Shown here in pieces: positions 1-9,208 of a stretch of DNA of 64,000 nucleotides (position 1 is its first letter; each line of letters opens with the position of its first letter). The stretch is taken from positions 84,320 through 148,319 of the forward strand of contig NZ_QXJM01000063.1 in NCBI RefSeq assembly GCF_003570905.1, written 5' to 3'. A program made the translations under genes and the position numbers. The notes under the pieces were generated by a model. That model made no database searches. It had not been told where the DNA came from and was given only the letters and a program-made list of their open reading frames with translations. Source of the DNA: Cohnella faecalis. Lineage in GTDB: Bacteria; Bacillota; Bacilli; Paenibacillales; Paenibacillaceae.

Positions 1-72
1 TCGATCACGCTGCTTTCCGACGGCGATCTCGTTACCCGGCAGTTGACGCTGTCGGCCAGCTTGGCCCAATAA
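1..72 (+). CDS. 3' end of an upstream gene (partial)
   Basis: The first 72 bases form one open frame that ends with TAA, giving a C-terminal tail of 23 residues (it ends LSASLAQ). A ribosome-binding site and start of the next gene follow within 35 bases, so this is plausibly the end of a gene in the same transcript. It is too short to assign a family. It could also be chance, since short open frames are common at this GC content. Confidence 0.4.
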   Translation, partial: SITLLSDGDLVTRQLTLSASLAQ

Positions 73-103
73 CTTATATATCTTCTAAGGAGCAATCACG
101 TTT

Positions 104-2020
104 ATGAAATCCAAACTCACAGCTATCGCACTTGTATTCGCGCTTATTTTTACGTTTGCATTGCCCGCCCAGGCCGCTGCGGCGCTTGATATCAAGCTCA
201 AGATAGGCAGTGACCAAATGACCGTTAACGGCAAAGCTTCGAAAATAACGGCCCCATACAAAACGGGTTCGACGGTCATGGTTCCGCTGGCTGTCGTTAC
301 GAAAGCGATCGGCGCGAAGCTGACGCTCAAAAACACCAAGACGATCACGTTAACCTATCAAAAGCACACCGTAGTAGTCACGATTGGCAGCAAAGCCGCT
401 ACATTCGACGGCAAGAAGGTCGATCTGGCCGTCGCTCCCGTGAACAAAAGCAACGTAACGATGGTTCCGACAAAAGTAATCGAAGGGCTCGGAGCCAAAG
501 TGACGATTAATGCGAGCACCAAGGAAGTTCGCATTACCGTTGCGGCTACTCCTGCAACGACGACAGGTGGAGGCACCGGAGGAGGCACGACGGGTTCGAC
601 TATTAATACCGATGCGGGCAAATCTAAGGTCGGAGACAGCTATTACGGCTGGTCGATTAACTACCCTACAGGGCTAGTTCTAGACTATCAATCCGAAGAC
701 GGGGACGCGATCGAGTTCCGAGACGTCAAGAAAGAATATTATTTGGGCGTGTTCGTAATGGAAGAGCTTGATGCGTTGACAGTCGAAGAGAAGCGTCAGA
801 CGCTCTATGGGTACTTCGATAAAGGCGAATCATTAGTCGACAAGCAGACAGTAAAAGCTGCAGCTCAAACCTATGAGAAAATCACTTCCAAAAACAAGGA
901 AGGCTTCTACTTCGAATATCGCGGTATTCAGGCAAACGGGCGAATGTACGTGATCATATTCGGCAAAAAAACGGCGAATGCCTCCGAACTTAGCCGCTAC
1001 ACGAATGTGCTCGACAGCTTCAAAACAACGTTCGACGCCTCGGATCGCACATTGAAAAACTTGACTAAAATCATCGCGGGCTACAAAGCGTTCAAAAACG
1101 CAGATTATGGGTTATCCGTAGTGCTTCCGAAAGAGTGGACGGCCAACACGGAAGATTATGTGTACCCGATGTACCAGTCGAAGAATAGATTTTTGTCGGT
1201 GGAAGCAACTTCGCTAGTCGAGGGCGATACGCTAGACGCCTGGGTGAAAAGGGAAGTAGAGCGATTCCACAATAAGTACGTTGAAGCTTACCGCAAGGAT
1301 TCGGAGCCGACCGCGATTACTTGGAACGGCATTCAAGCAAAGCTATACAAGACGTCTTTTTCGAACGACACAACCAACTGGGCAAGCAATTATTCGATTT
1401 ACGCGGTTCAAGGCAATTACAGGTACGAGATAACTTACGCCTTCATCGACGGGCAACAGGCCGATTCCGAAAGTCTTTTCGCGGACATACTCCGCACGTT
1501 GAAGGTAGATTTCAATTTCATCGCCCAGAATTTCGGCACGATTACGGATGACTCCGATCTGGCCGATGTTAATGCAACCGTTACGAAAACGAGCAGGAAG
1601 TATGGTTATTCCATCACGTTGCCCGAGCAATGGTATGGCGTAAAAAAGGACTTTGAAAAAGAAGAGGTTCTTTACTTACTCGACGGCGGCAATTTTTCCA
1701 TTTACGTCGTTGAGGACGTTTCGGATTTTAGCAATTTCAGTTGGGCCATTGACGAGGAATACCGCAAGATGGTCGCCGAAGAAAAAAATATGAAGGTCGT
1801 GGAGAGTGTGACGATTATGATCGCAGGTGCGCCTGCTAAAAAAATCGTACTAGAAAACTCGGGAACAGATAAGGAAAATCCAAGCCGGAGCATCGCCTAT
1901 TTCATTTGGAAAAACGGAAAAGTGTATGTTGCTGAAGGCAGCTATTATGTAGCTAATGGAACCGAATTTATTACGAAACAACTGGAAACGGCTACGAATT
2001 CATTCACGTTCACCAATTGA
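104..2020 (+). CDS. Secreted stalk-domain protein (copper amine oxidase N-terminal-like domain) with three C-terminal repeats
   Basis: A 638-residue exported protein. An AAGGAG site lies about 12 bases before the ATG. Residues 1-25 form a signal peptide ending in PAQAAA. Residues about 30-150 match the stalk domain known as copper amine oxidase N-terminal domain (motifs MVPLAVV and MVPTKVI, each followed by GAK), which is common in Paenibacillaceae surface proteins and has no oxidase activity itself. A Gly/Thr linker (about 150-165) leads to three related modules starting near residues 177, 332 and 496, each opening with Y-G-x-S-I/V-x-(Y/L)-P and a W or similar (YGWSINYP, YGLSVVLP, YGYSITLP). 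They resemble the PsbP-like fold seen in other Firmicute secreted proteins. No catalytic motif is visible. A cell-surface or substrate-binding role is inferred. It is followed by a strong terminator. Confidence 0.8.
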   Translation: MKSKLTAIALVFALIFTFALPAQAAAALDIKLKIGSDQMTVNGKASKITAPYKTGSTVMVPLAVVTKAIGAKLTLKNTKTITLTYQKHTVVVTIGSKAATFDGKKVDLAVAPVNKSNVTMVPTKVIEGLGAKVTINASTKEVRITVAATPATTTGGGTGGGTTGSTINTDAGKSKVGDSYYGWSINYPTGLVLDYQSEDGDAIEFRDVKKEYYLGVFVMEELDALTVEEKRQTLYGYFDKGESLVDKQTVKAAAQTYEKITSKNKEGFYFEYRGIQANGRMYVIIFGKKTANASELSRYTNVLDSFKTTFDASDRTLKNLTKIIAGYKAFKNADYGLSVVLPKEWTANTEDYVYPMYQSKNRFLSVEATSLVEGDTLDAWVKREVERFHNKYVEAYRKDSEPTAITWNGIQAKLYKTSFSNDTTNWASNYSIYAVQGNYRYEITYAFIDGQQADSESLFADILRTLKVDFNFIAQNFGTITDDSDLADVNATVTKTSRKYGYSITLPEQWYGVKKDFEKEEVLYLLDGGNFSIYVVEDVSDFSNFSWAIDEEYRKMVAEEKNMKVVESVTIMIAGAPAKKIVLENSGTDKENPSRSIAYFIWKNGKVYVAEGSYYVANGTEFITKQLETATNSFTFTN

Positions 2021-2043
2021 CCTGTATGGTGAAAGATCTTACT

Positions 2044-2088
2044 GCCCGCAAGAGGGAGAATCTCCCTCGGCGGGCGGTTTTTCTTTGT
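2044..2088 (+). terminator. Rho-independent terminator after the stalk-domain gene
   Basis: GCCCGC (2044-2049) pairs with GCGGGC (2070-2075), with an inner AGGGAGA/TCTCCCT extension, followed by a T-rich tract (GGTTTTTCTTTG). Confidence 0.85.
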
Positions 2089-2118
2089 TTGGCCCCCGTC
2101 CGCCGGGTTTGGTATACT
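2089..2118 (+). promoter_or_regulatory. Candidate sigma-A promoter for the U32 gene
   Basis: TTGGCC (2089-2094) and TATACT (2113-2118) are separated by 18 bases and lie just after the preceding terminator and about 50 bases before the start codon. The -35 match is weak, so this is a plausible but unproven promoter. Confidence 0.35.
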
Positions 2119-2169
2119 AAGGGGTGACGATGCCGCGATAGAATCGGCATGCTGGAGGATGGAACGACG

Positions 2170-4692
2170 ATGATGATAGATAAGAGCGCCTTGCGGCGTG
2201 AAGATATTGAACTGCTTGCTCCCGCAGGAGACTGGGAATGCTTGCGCGCAGCCGTGGCGAACGGGGCCGATGCCGTCTTTTTCGGGGTCGAGAAATTCAA
2301 CGCTCGCGCCCGCGCCCATAATTTTCAGACGGGCGAGCTGCCGGAAATGATGAAATTCCTTCACCGCTATGGGGTGAAGGGCTTCTTGACGTTTAATATT
2401 CTCGTGTTCGAGGACGAGCTTCCGGACGCTAAGAAGCTGATCGAGGCATGCATCGACGCCGGAGTCGACGCCGTCATCGTACAGGATCTCGGCTTGGTGA
2501 AGATGATTCGCGAGATTTCGCCCGACTTCCCGATTCACGGCTCCACGCAAATGACGATTACTTCGCCGGAGGCCGTCGAATTCACGAAGCCGTTCGGGCT
2601 GGAGCGCGTCGTTCTCGGCCGGGAGAACAATCTCAAGCAGATCCGCCAAATCGGAGAGCAGGCGAAGCTGCCTATGGAAGTGTTCGTACACGGGGCTCTC
2701 TGCGTATCTTATTCCGGTCAATGCTTAACGTCGGAAATGTGGGGCGGCCGCTCGGCGAATCGCGGGGAGTGCGCGCAAGCGTGCCGTCTGCCTTACGATC
2801 TGATGGTGGACGGCGTTCATCAGCCGATGGGGGATATCGCTTATTTGCTGTCGCCGAAGGACTTGGCTGCGATCGATATTGTGCCGGAGCTGATCGAAGC
2901 GGGAGTCGCCTCCTTCAAGATCGAAGGCCGTCTGAAGAGCCCTGAATACGTCGCGAACGTCGTCGGCAAATATCGGCGCGAGATCGACAAGTACTTCGCG
3001 GGCGATGAATCCGAACCGTCGGAGCAAGAAATCCGCGAGCTGCAGCAGAGCTTCTCGCGAGGCTTCACCCACGGCTTTCTGGACGGAACGAACAACAAGC
3101 TGCTCGTGGAAGGGACGTTCCCGAAAAGCCGGGGAGTCTACCTTGGGCGCGTGGAGAAGGTGTTGCGCGACGCGGTCGTTTGCCGGATCGAAGCGCCTTT
3201 GAAGCGGGGAGACGGCATCGTGTTCGACGCTGGCGATCCGACGAAGAAGGAAGAGGGCGGACGGGTGTACGACGTGCGCCGCTCCGGCGTTAAGCTGGAA
3301 GGCGAAGCGCCTCAGGGCGATCTTATCGAGATCGTGCCGGGCCGCAATGACGTGGATTTGAGCCGCGTGCGCGAAGGGAATCGGATCTGGAAGACGAGCG
3401 ACCCGGCGCTGGACCGTCGGCTGCGCAGCACGTTCGAGACGGAGAAGCCTTACCGAACGTTCCCGACGGCGGTATCCGTCTTCGGTCAGGAAGGCTCGCC
3501 GCTTCGGACGATTTGGACCGATCTGTCGCGCGGAACGACGGTGGCCGTCGAGTCGGAGATGCCTCTGGAGCGCGCGGAGAAGCGCCCGCTTGGGCATGAG
3601 ATTCTGAGCGAGCAGCTCGGTCGCCTGGGAGGAACGCTTCTCCACTTGGAGAAGCTGGAAGTATCGCTGAAGGGCGATGTTATCGTACCGAAGAGCGAGC
3701 TGAACCGGATCCGACGCGAAGCGGCCGAGCAGCTTGAGCTGCTTCGCGAAGCGCCGCCAAAGTATGTGAAGCGTGAACTGGCGGACGTATACGCGGATTC
3801 GCCGGCAGAGGCCGAAACCGTTAACGGCAAGGACGTCCGGTTAACCGCGCTGTGCCGGACGCTGGAGCAAGTGAAAGCAGCCGTGAAGACGGATGTTGCG
3901 ATGATCTACGCCGATTTCGAATTCATCAAGCAGTTTCCCGATGCCATCGCCGTTTGCCGCGAAGCGGGCAAGCCGATCGCGCTGGCGACTCCGCGCATTC
4001 ATATGCCCGGAGAGAACGGGTACCACCGGAACATTCTGAACTTGAAGCCCGACGCGGTGCTCGTCCGCAATACGGGCGCTCTCTATTATTATTTGCGGGA
4101 GCGGATGGCCAAGCCGGATGCCGAGCATCCGCTGCTGATCGGGGATTTCTCGCTTAACGTGGCTAACCATAAGACGGTAAGCCTGTTCCGCGAAGCGGGT
4201 GTAGACGTGGTGACGCCCTCTTACGATTTGAATATTCAGCAGATGGTCGATCTTCTGAGGCGTGCGGATACGTCGCATCTTGAGGTCGTCATCCACCAGC
4301 ATATGCCGATGTTCCATACCGAGCATTGCGTCTATTGCACGTTCATGAGCGAAGGGACGAATTACACAAATTGCGGCCGCCCATGCGAGGAGAAACGCGC
4401 TTCCTTGCAGGACCGCATCGGGATGTCGCATCCGGTTCGCGTCGACGAAGGCTGCCGCAACACGGTGTACAACGCTATCGAGCAGTCCGGAGCGGAGTAC
4501 GCGACGACGTTCCTAGAGCTTGGCGTCAGCTCGTACCGGATCGAATTTTTGGAAGAGAACGCCGACAAAGTGCGCGAGGTAATCGGCTTGTACCGCGCGG
4601 CGTTCGAAGGCCGGATCAGCGGAACGGAAGTATGGCGCAAGCTGAAAGCAATCAATCAGCTTGGCGTAACGCGAGGGCAGCTCGTGAGATAA
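2170..4692 (+). CDS. U32 peptidase-family protein with DUF3656-type extension
   Basis: About 840 residues. An upstream in-frame ATG at 2149 exists, but GGAGG at 2154-2158 favours the ATG at 2170. The N-terminus ELLAPAGDWE and the motif EVFVHGALCVSYSGQC (about residue 165-185) are the U32 signature; a cluster of Cys residues (CGRPCE, HCVYC) near the C-terminus is typical of the long U32 forms. Members of this long class in E. coli (RlhA) hydroxylate a 23S rRNA cytidine, while others were originally described as collagenases; the DUF3656-type middle region makes an RNA-modification role the better guess, but this is inference from family knowledge. It is a single-gene unit, converging on the CAP-domain gene across a shared terminator. 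Both Cys clusters look intact, so a functional iron-sulfur or metal site is plausible. Confidence 0.88.
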   Translation: MMIDKSALRREDIELLAPAGDWECLRAAVANGADAVFFGVEKFNARARAHNFQTGELPEMMKFLHRYGVKGFLTFNILVFEDELPDAKKLIEACIDAGVDAVIVQDLGLVKMIREISPDFPIHGSTQMTITSPEAVEFTKPFGLERVVLGRENNLKQIRQIGEQAKLPMEVFVHGALCVSYSGQCLTSEMWGGRSANRGECAQACRLPYDLMVDGVHQPMGDIAYLLSPKDLAAIDIVPELIEAGVASFKIEGRLKSPEYVANVVGKYRREIDKYFAGDESEPSEQEIRELQQSFSRGFTHGFLDGTNNKLLVEGTFPKSRGVYLGRVEKVLRDAVVCRIEAPLKRGDGIVFDAGDPTKKEEGGRVYDVRRSGVKLEGEAPQGDLIEIVPGRNDVDLSRVREGNRIWKTSDPALDRRLRSTFETEKPYRTFPTAVSVFGQEGSPLRTIWTDLSRGTTVAVESEMPLERAEKRPLGHEILSEQLGRLGGTLLHLEKLEVSLKGDVIVPKSELNRIRREAAEQLELLREAPPKYVKRELADVYADSPAEAETVNGKDVRLTALCRTLEQVKAAVKTDVAMIYADFEFIKQFPDAIAVCREAGKPIALATPRIHMPGENGYHRNILNLKPDAVLVRNTGALYYYLRERMAKPDAEHPLLIGDFSLNVANHKTVSLFREAGVDVVTPSYDLNIQQMVDLLRRADTSHLEVVIHQHMPMFHTEHCVYCTFMSEGTNYTNCGRPCEEKRASLQDRIGMSHPVRVDEGCRNTVYNAIEQSGAEYATTFLELGVSSYRIEFLEENADKVREVIGLYRAAFEGRISGTEVWRKLKAINQLGVTRGQLVR

Positions 4693-4735
4693 GATAACGC
4701 AGAAGGGGCGCTCTCAACAGGCGCTCCCCAACCGC

Positions 4736-4789
4736 AACAAAAGCACCTCCTTCTCCACATTACCGGTGGAAAACGGAGGTGCTTTTGTT
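4736..4789. terminator. Bidirectional terminator between convergent genes
   Basis: A perfect 15-bp stem: bases 4736-4750 pair with 4775-4789. It is A-rich on the left side and T-rich on the right, so it can terminate both the U32 gene (+) and the CAP gene (-). Confidence 0.9.
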
Positions 4790-4828
4790 TATAGGACGAA
4801 GTAAAATTCAGAAGCCCAAATCGACCGT

Positions 4829-5833
4829 TTATTTAAGCGGAGTGAAGAAATTTTGCGTGTAGTAAATGCCGTACTCGCCGCCGAAGGCGACGCCTGCGCC
4901 AAATTTGGCGATGGCCGAGAGCAAATTTTTGCGATGACCGGCCGAGTTCATCCACGATTCGTGGGCGAATATCGCATTGTCCTGTCCGGCCGCGATATTC
5001 TCCGCCGCAAGACGGTAAGCGATGCCTTGCTTTTCCATCCGGTCGAACGGGCTTTTGCCGTCGGGATTCTCATGATCGAAAAACTTGCGGGCCGCCATAT
5101 CCGCGCTGTGAAGCCGAGCCGTCTTGGCGGCAGTATCGTCCCACTTGAACGGAGCGAGTTCCATTCGCACGCGGACGGAGTTGGCCAGATCGAACAGCTC
5201 GCGTTCGTACGCCGCTTGCAGCTTGGCGTTTTTGACTGTCGCCGTGGCGGTTGTGGCCGTTTTCTTATCCATGACTAGCATAGAGGTTACCGTGTTCTTG
5301 GCGTGAATGTCGTAGAATAGCGTAACGATTCCCGTGCCTACCGTGTAACGGCCAAGCTCCTTGCCATCGTTGAGCTTCCAAGTCGTATTGCCGATCTTTA
5401 ACGTCGTTAGAGGCTTGCCGAGCTTTGCCTCGGCATCTTTTCGCGTCGTTCCGATGGCGATCCCGGCATTCGATTTAACTCCGGCGGCGTTGCTGTAGGC
5501 GGCAACGACCCGGCCGGCCGCTACGCCTATTTGCGCATATTGCTTGTAGTCTTTGTTATAGACGAACCAGGTAAACCCATATTCGCTCGGGTCTTTGCGG
5601 TTAGGCTCGCCCAGCTTCTGTATTAACGTTTTTTCCGTTGTGCCGATCGTAATGCCTCGGATGGGGAACAACTTTTCGGTGAGCGGCTTGGTCGTGCTGT
5701 CGGCTGCGGCGGCAAGCACCTTGTAGGTTGACGTCGGATAGGGGGCAGCGAAGCCTAAGAGAAACGTTGCGGCCAGCGTAAGCAAGCCCCATTTGCCGAT
5801 GCGCATGGTTATTCGGGACAAAGAACGTTGCAT
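4829..5833 (-). CDS. Secreted CAP-domain protein with CAP-associated N-terminal domains (YkwD-like)
   Basis: 334 residues from the ATG at 5833, chosen because a GGGGAGGG site sits 7 bases upstream; the open frame extends 56 codons further but lacks a binding site there. A signal anchor lies at about residues 12-45 (GLLTLAATFLLGFAAPYP). Two adjacent repeats beginning GITIGTTEKTLIQKLGEP and GIAIGTTRKDAEAKLGKP match the CAP-associated N-terminal domain. The C-terminal about 130 residues are a CAP/SCP domain with the expected LHSADMAA, FDHENPDG, AENIA and SAGHRKNLL motifs. Proteins of this type are exported and often associated with cell wall, sporulation or germination; no enzymatic activity is certain. 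It is divergent from ugd. Confidence 0.88.
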   Translation of the reverse strand: MQRSLSRITMRIGKWGLLTLAATFLLGFAAPYPTSTYKVLAAAADSTTKPLTEKLFPIRGITIGTTEKTLIQKLGEPNRKDPSEYGFTWFVYNKDYKQYAQIGVAAGRVVAAYSNAAGVKSNAGIAIGTTRKDAEAKLGKPLTTLKIGNTTWKLNDGKELGRYTVGTGIVTLFYDIHAKNTVTSMLVMDKKTATTATATVKNAKLQAAYERELFDLANSVRVRMELAPFKWDDTAAKTARLHSADMAARKFFDHENPDGKSPFDRMEKQGIAYRLAAENIAAGQDNAIFAHESWMNSAGHRKNLLSAIAKFGAGVAFGGEYGIYYTQNFFTPLK

Positions 5834-6113
5834 ATGAAAGCCCTCCCCGTTGGTAGCCGTGCGAAGACGCACTTCTCTATTATATCGGCAGAACTTGCGG
5901 AATCCTTCATTCAAGGCTCCATTTTTATTGAAGTATGATTGCCGGTCCGATTTCGCCCTGCTTGGAAAACCGACAAGAGGATATTTTTTCAAGAGGGGCA
6001 AGCTTTCGCAAAATTAACAATGCGCTGACGCAAACCGCATAATGCCCTTTCATAGCCATGCTACACTCCTTGCATTCAATCGATATCCGAAGAAACCAGG
6101 GAGGAATGCGTTT

Positions 6114-7472
6114 ATGAAAATAGCGGTTATCGGAACCGGCGTCGTCGGTCTGACGACGGGAGCCGGGTTCGCGGATTTGGGGCATTCGGTGCTATGCGTG
6201 GATATCGATGCTGCGAAAATCGCGCAACTGTCCAAGGGGCTCGTCCCCTATTACGAACCGGGGCTTCAAGAGCTTGTCACTCGCAATTTGGATGCGGGAC
6301 GTCTGCAGTTCGGGGGCGCACCGTCGCATGCGCTGCGGGATGCGGAGCTGTTGTTTGTGGCCGTAGGAACACCGACGGACGATCACGGCGAGATGAGCTT
6401 AGCCTCGCTATGGTCTGTCATCGACCGGTTGGAGCCATGGACGGGCGATTCGGTCAAAATGATCGCGATCAAAAGCACCGTTCCCGTAGGTACGGCTGAT
6501 CGGGTGGAAGCGCGTCTGCGCAGTCGTCTGCCGGAGGAGTGCCTTGTAGACGTCGCCTCCGTTCCCGAATTCATGCGCGAAGGGAGCGCGGTCCGCGACT
6601 TCTTCGATCCTTCCCGCATCGTTATCGGTGTCGCTTCTCCGGAGACCGGCGCTCGCCTGGAGCTGTTGCATCGGCGACTTCCGGGCGGGATCATCGTCAC
6701 GGATCGCCGCAGCTCCGAACTGGCCAAGCTGGCGTCCAACGCCTTCCTCGCCGTCAAAATCTCATATGCCAACGAGATGGCGGCGCTCGCCGAGCAGACG
6801 GGGGCCGATTATCCGTCCGTCGCCAAGATTATGGGGCACGACCCCCGAATCGGTCCCTTGTTCCTGAATGCCGGCCTCGGCTTCGGCGGGTCCTGCCTGC
6901 CGAAGGATACCCGTGCGCTCGTTCGTCTCGCGGACGAGGCGGGAGCACCGCAGACGCTTGTCGCGGCAGCCGTAAGAGCGAACGTCATGCTGCCGCTCCG
7001 GACGGTTCGCAAGCTGGAAGCCGCCTTGTCGGATCCGGGAAGACGGAAGGTGGCCTTGCTTGGGCTGGCTTTCAAGCCGGGCACCGACGACATGCGCGAA
7101 GCTCCTTCGTTGCGGCTGGCGGCGGAATTGCTCCGTCGTAACCCGGGGGTACGCCTGACCGCGTACGATCCGGCAGCCGGAGAAGCCGCGCGCAAGCTTC
7201 TTCCCGGCGCGGTCAAAATATGCGCGACGGCGGAAGAAGCTTTGACGGGAGCCGATGCGGCGATTATCGTGACCGAGTGGAGGGAATTTCGTCTATTTCA
7301 GGCGGAAGACTTTAAGAAATGGATGAATCGTCCTATAATTATAGATGGAAGAAACTCTCTCGATTCGGAAGCGCTTAATGCGCAAGGAGTCGTCTGTATC
7401 GGCGCTGGGCGTCTTCCGGCTATTCCGGTCGAGCAAATTCGTCTGCCGGGGGAGCTACTACCGAAGAGCTAG
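6114..7472 (+). CDS. ugd: UDP-glucose 6-dehydrogenase
   Basis: Oxidises UDP-glucose to UDP-glucuronate with two NAD+, supplying precursor for teichuronic acid or acidic exopolysaccharide. 452 residues from the ATG at 6114 (AGGGAGG upstream; the open frame continues 24 codons further without support). N-terminal Rossmann motif GTGVVGLTTG (residues 7-16), the conserved T-P-T in AVGTPTDDHGE, the catalytic Cys in GFGGSCLPKD (about residue 260) and the C-terminal UDP-binding part with LAFKPGTDDMRE are all present and in order. It is followed 15 bases later by galU, so the two steps from glucose-1-phosphate to UDP-glucuronate are made from one transcript. Confidence 0.95.
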   Translation: MKIAVIGTGVVGLTTGAGFADLGHSVLCVDIDAAKIAQLSKGLVPYYEPGLQELVTRNLDAGRLQFGGAPSHALRDAELLFVAVGTPTDDHGEMSLASLWSVIDRLEPWTGDSVKMIAIKSTVPVGTADRVEARLRSRLPEECLVDVASVPEFMREGSAVRDFFDPSRIVIGVASPETGARLELLHRRLPGGIIVTDRRSSELAKLASNAFLAVKISYANEMAALAEQTGADYPSVAKIMGHDPRIGPLFLNAGLGFGGSCLPKDTRALVRLADEAGAPQTLVAAAVRANVMLPLRTVRKLEAALSDPGRRKVALLGLAFKPGTDDMREAPSLRLAAELLRRNPGVRLTAYDPAAGEAARKLLPGAVKICATAEEALTGADAAIIVTEWREFRLFQAEDFKKWMNRPIIIDGRNSLDSEALNAQGVVCIGAGRLPAIPVEQIRLPGELLPKS

Positions 7473-7487
7473 AGAGGATGCCTGCAT

Positions 7488-8366
7488 TTGAGAATTCGTA
7501 AAGCGATCATACCCGCGGCGGGGCTCGGAACCCGATTTCTTCCCGCCACCAAAGCGATGCCGAAGGAAATGCTTCCTATCATCGATAAGCCCGGCATTCA
7601 ATATATCGTAGAGGAAGCCGTATCCTCCGGGATCGAAGATATCCTCATCGTGACGGGCAAAGGCAAACGGGCGATCGAGGACCATTTTGACAGCTATTAC
7701 GAATTGGAACAGAATCTGCTGCAGAAGGGCAAGCTTGATCTCTTGTCCGAGGTTCAGAAAGCTTCCGATTTGACGGATATCCACTACATTCGCCAAAAAG
7801 AGCCGCGAGGACTCGGCCACGCTATCTGGTGCGCCCGCAAGTTCATCGGCAACGAGCCGTTCGCCGTATTGCTCGGCGACGACATTGTGCAATCCGAGGT
7901 CCCCTGCCTCAAGCAAATGATGGATGTTTTCGATACGACCCAAAGCTCCGTTCTGGCCGTCAAGCAAGTGCCGAACGCCGAAGTTTCCCGGTACGGCATC
8001 GTCGATCCCGATCCGGCCGGAGGCGACGGCAACCGGCTCATCAAGGTGCGGGGCGTCGTCGAGAAGCCTTCGCCCGAGAAGGCTCCGTCGAATACCGCCA
8101 TTATCGGCCGCTATATTTTGACTCCCGCCATTTTCGACTTGCTGGAGACGCAAGATACCGGAGCGGGCGGAGAAATTCAATTGACCGACGCCATCTATCG
8201 CCTGCTGCGCCAAGAGTCGGTGTACGCCTATAATTTCGAAGGCAACCGTTACGACACGGGAGAGAAGCTCGGCTATCTGAAAACGATCATCGATTTCGCT
8301 CTCGAGCGGCCGGATTTGAAGGAAGAAGTGAGAGCTTACCTCAGCGAGAAGCTCGGCGGACGATAA
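7488..8366 (+). CDS. galU: UTP-glucose-1-phosphate uridylyltransferase
   Basis: Makes UDP-glucose from UTP and glucose-1-phosphate. 292 residues, the family's normal length. The start is a TTG at 7488 with GAGAGGA about 10 bases upstream; it gives the typical N-terminus RIRKAIIPAAGLGTRFLP. Further signatures are PKEMLPIIDKP, FAVLLGDDIV and the C-terminal GNRYDTGEKLGYL. It lies directly behind ugd, whose product consumes UDP-glucose. UDP-glucose is also needed for glucosylated wall polymers and glycolipids, so galU may be needed beyond ugd. The transcript ends at a strong hairpin. Confidence 0.95.
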   Translation: MRIRKAIIPAAGLGTRFLPATKAMPKEMLPIIDKPGIQYIVEEAVSSGIEDILIVTGKGKRAIEDHFDSYYELEQNLLQKGKLDLLSEVQKASDLTDIHYIRQKEPRGLGHAIWCARKFIGNEPFAVLLGDDIVQSEVPCLKQMMDVFDTTQSSVLAVKQVPNAEVSRYGIVDPDPAGGDGNRLIKVRGVVEKPSPEKAPSNTAIIGRYILTPAIFDLLETQDTGAGGEIQLTDAIYRLLRQESVYAYNFEGNRYDTGEKLGYLKTIIDFALERPDLKEEVRAYLSEKLGGR

Positions 8367-8379
8367 GCAGATTTTATTG

Positions 8380-8416
8380 CCGGAACTCCCTTAGGCAAAG
8401 GGGGTTCCGGCTTTCT
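8380..8416 (+). terminator. Terminator of the ugd-galU operon
   Basis: CCGGAACTCCC (8380-8390) pairs perfectly with GGGGGTTCCGG region (8400-8410), followed by CTTTCTCT. Confidence 0.85.
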
Positions 8417-8439
8417 CTATTTCATCCGGTTTCTTCAAA

Positions 8440-8468
8440 TTGACAGCTATACGGGGAACGCATAGACT
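8440..8468 (+). promoter_or_regulatory. Sigma-A-type promoter for pcrB-pcrA
   Basis: TTGACA at 8440-8445 and TAGACT at 8463-8468 with a 17-base spacer, directly after the galU terminator and about 30 bases before the pcrB start. Confidence 0.6.
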
Positions 8469-8495
8469 TAGGTTAAACAACCGTTGGAGGAACAC

Positions 8496-9188
8496 ATGAT
8501 CCCCTCTTTTTACAAGCATTGGAGGCACGTATTCAAGCTCGACCCCGATCGGGAGATCGATGACGCCTCGTTGGACAGAATTTGCATGTCCGGCACCGAC
8601 GCGATTCTCGTTGGAGGCTCCAGCGGAGTAACATACGAAAATACGGTCGACCTGCTGGCTCGTATTAGACGCTACGAGGTCGATTGCGCGTTCGAGCTGT
8701 CCGATCCGGCGTGCGGCGTGCCCGGGTTTGACGGCTATTTCGTGCCGATGGTGCTGAATACGCCGCTTCGGGAGTGGATGATCGGGCACCATGTGAATGC
8801 CCTCAAGGACTTCGGTCATCTGCTGCCTTGGGAGTCGGTCGTCGGGCAAGCCTATCTGGTGCTTAATCCCGATTCGACGGTTGCGAGAGTAACGGAGGCG
8901 GAGACGGACATCGATTCCGACACCGCGCTCGCATACAGTCATGTTGCCGATCGTCTGCTGAACGTACCGGTCTTATATATCGAATACAGCGGAACGTTCG
9001 GCGATATGGAGCTCGTTCGGAAAATTCGCGGCGGCTTGCGGCAAGCGCATCTGTTCTACGGCGGCGGTATCGACGATCCGGATAAAGCGCGGCTGGCGGC
9101 TCAAACGGCGGACACCGTCGTCGTCGGCAATGTCGTCTATCGCGATCTCGAAGCGGCGCTTGCAACGGTTAGCGCGGTTAAGAATTAA
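8496..9188 (+). CDS. pcrB: Heptaprenylglyceryl phosphate synthase (PcrB)
   Basis: 230 residues from the ATG at 8496, with GGAGG ending 6 bases upstream. This TIM-barrel prenyltransferase joins a polyprenyl chain to sn-glycerol-1-phosphate; in Bacillus the substrate is heptaprenyl diphosphate. Visible landmarks are FKLDPDREI near the N-terminus, GGSSGVT, the phosphate-binding loops LYIEYSGTFG and FYGGGIDDP, and VVGNVVY near the C-terminus. The gene sits 20 bases before pcrA, the conserved Firmicute arrangement, although the two products act in unrelated processes. Confidence 0.93.
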   Translation: MIPSFYKHWRHVFKLDPDREIDDASLDRICMSGTDAILVGGSSGVTYENTVDLLARIRRYEVDCAFELSDPACGVPGFDGYFVPMVLNTPLREWMIGHHVNALKDFGHLLPWESVVGQAYLVLNPDSTVARVTEAETDIDSDTALAYSHVADRLLNVPVLYIEYSGTFGDMELVRKIRGGLRQAHLFYGGGIDDPDKARLAAQTADTVVVGNVVYRDLEAALATVSAVKN

Positions 9189-9208
9189 CGGAGCAAAGGA
9201 GTAAATCG

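Noticed and set aside
8366..8496. Riboswitch before pcrB
   Set aside because: The hairpin there is a plain galU terminator followed by a promoter; no aptamer-like conserved segments are visible.
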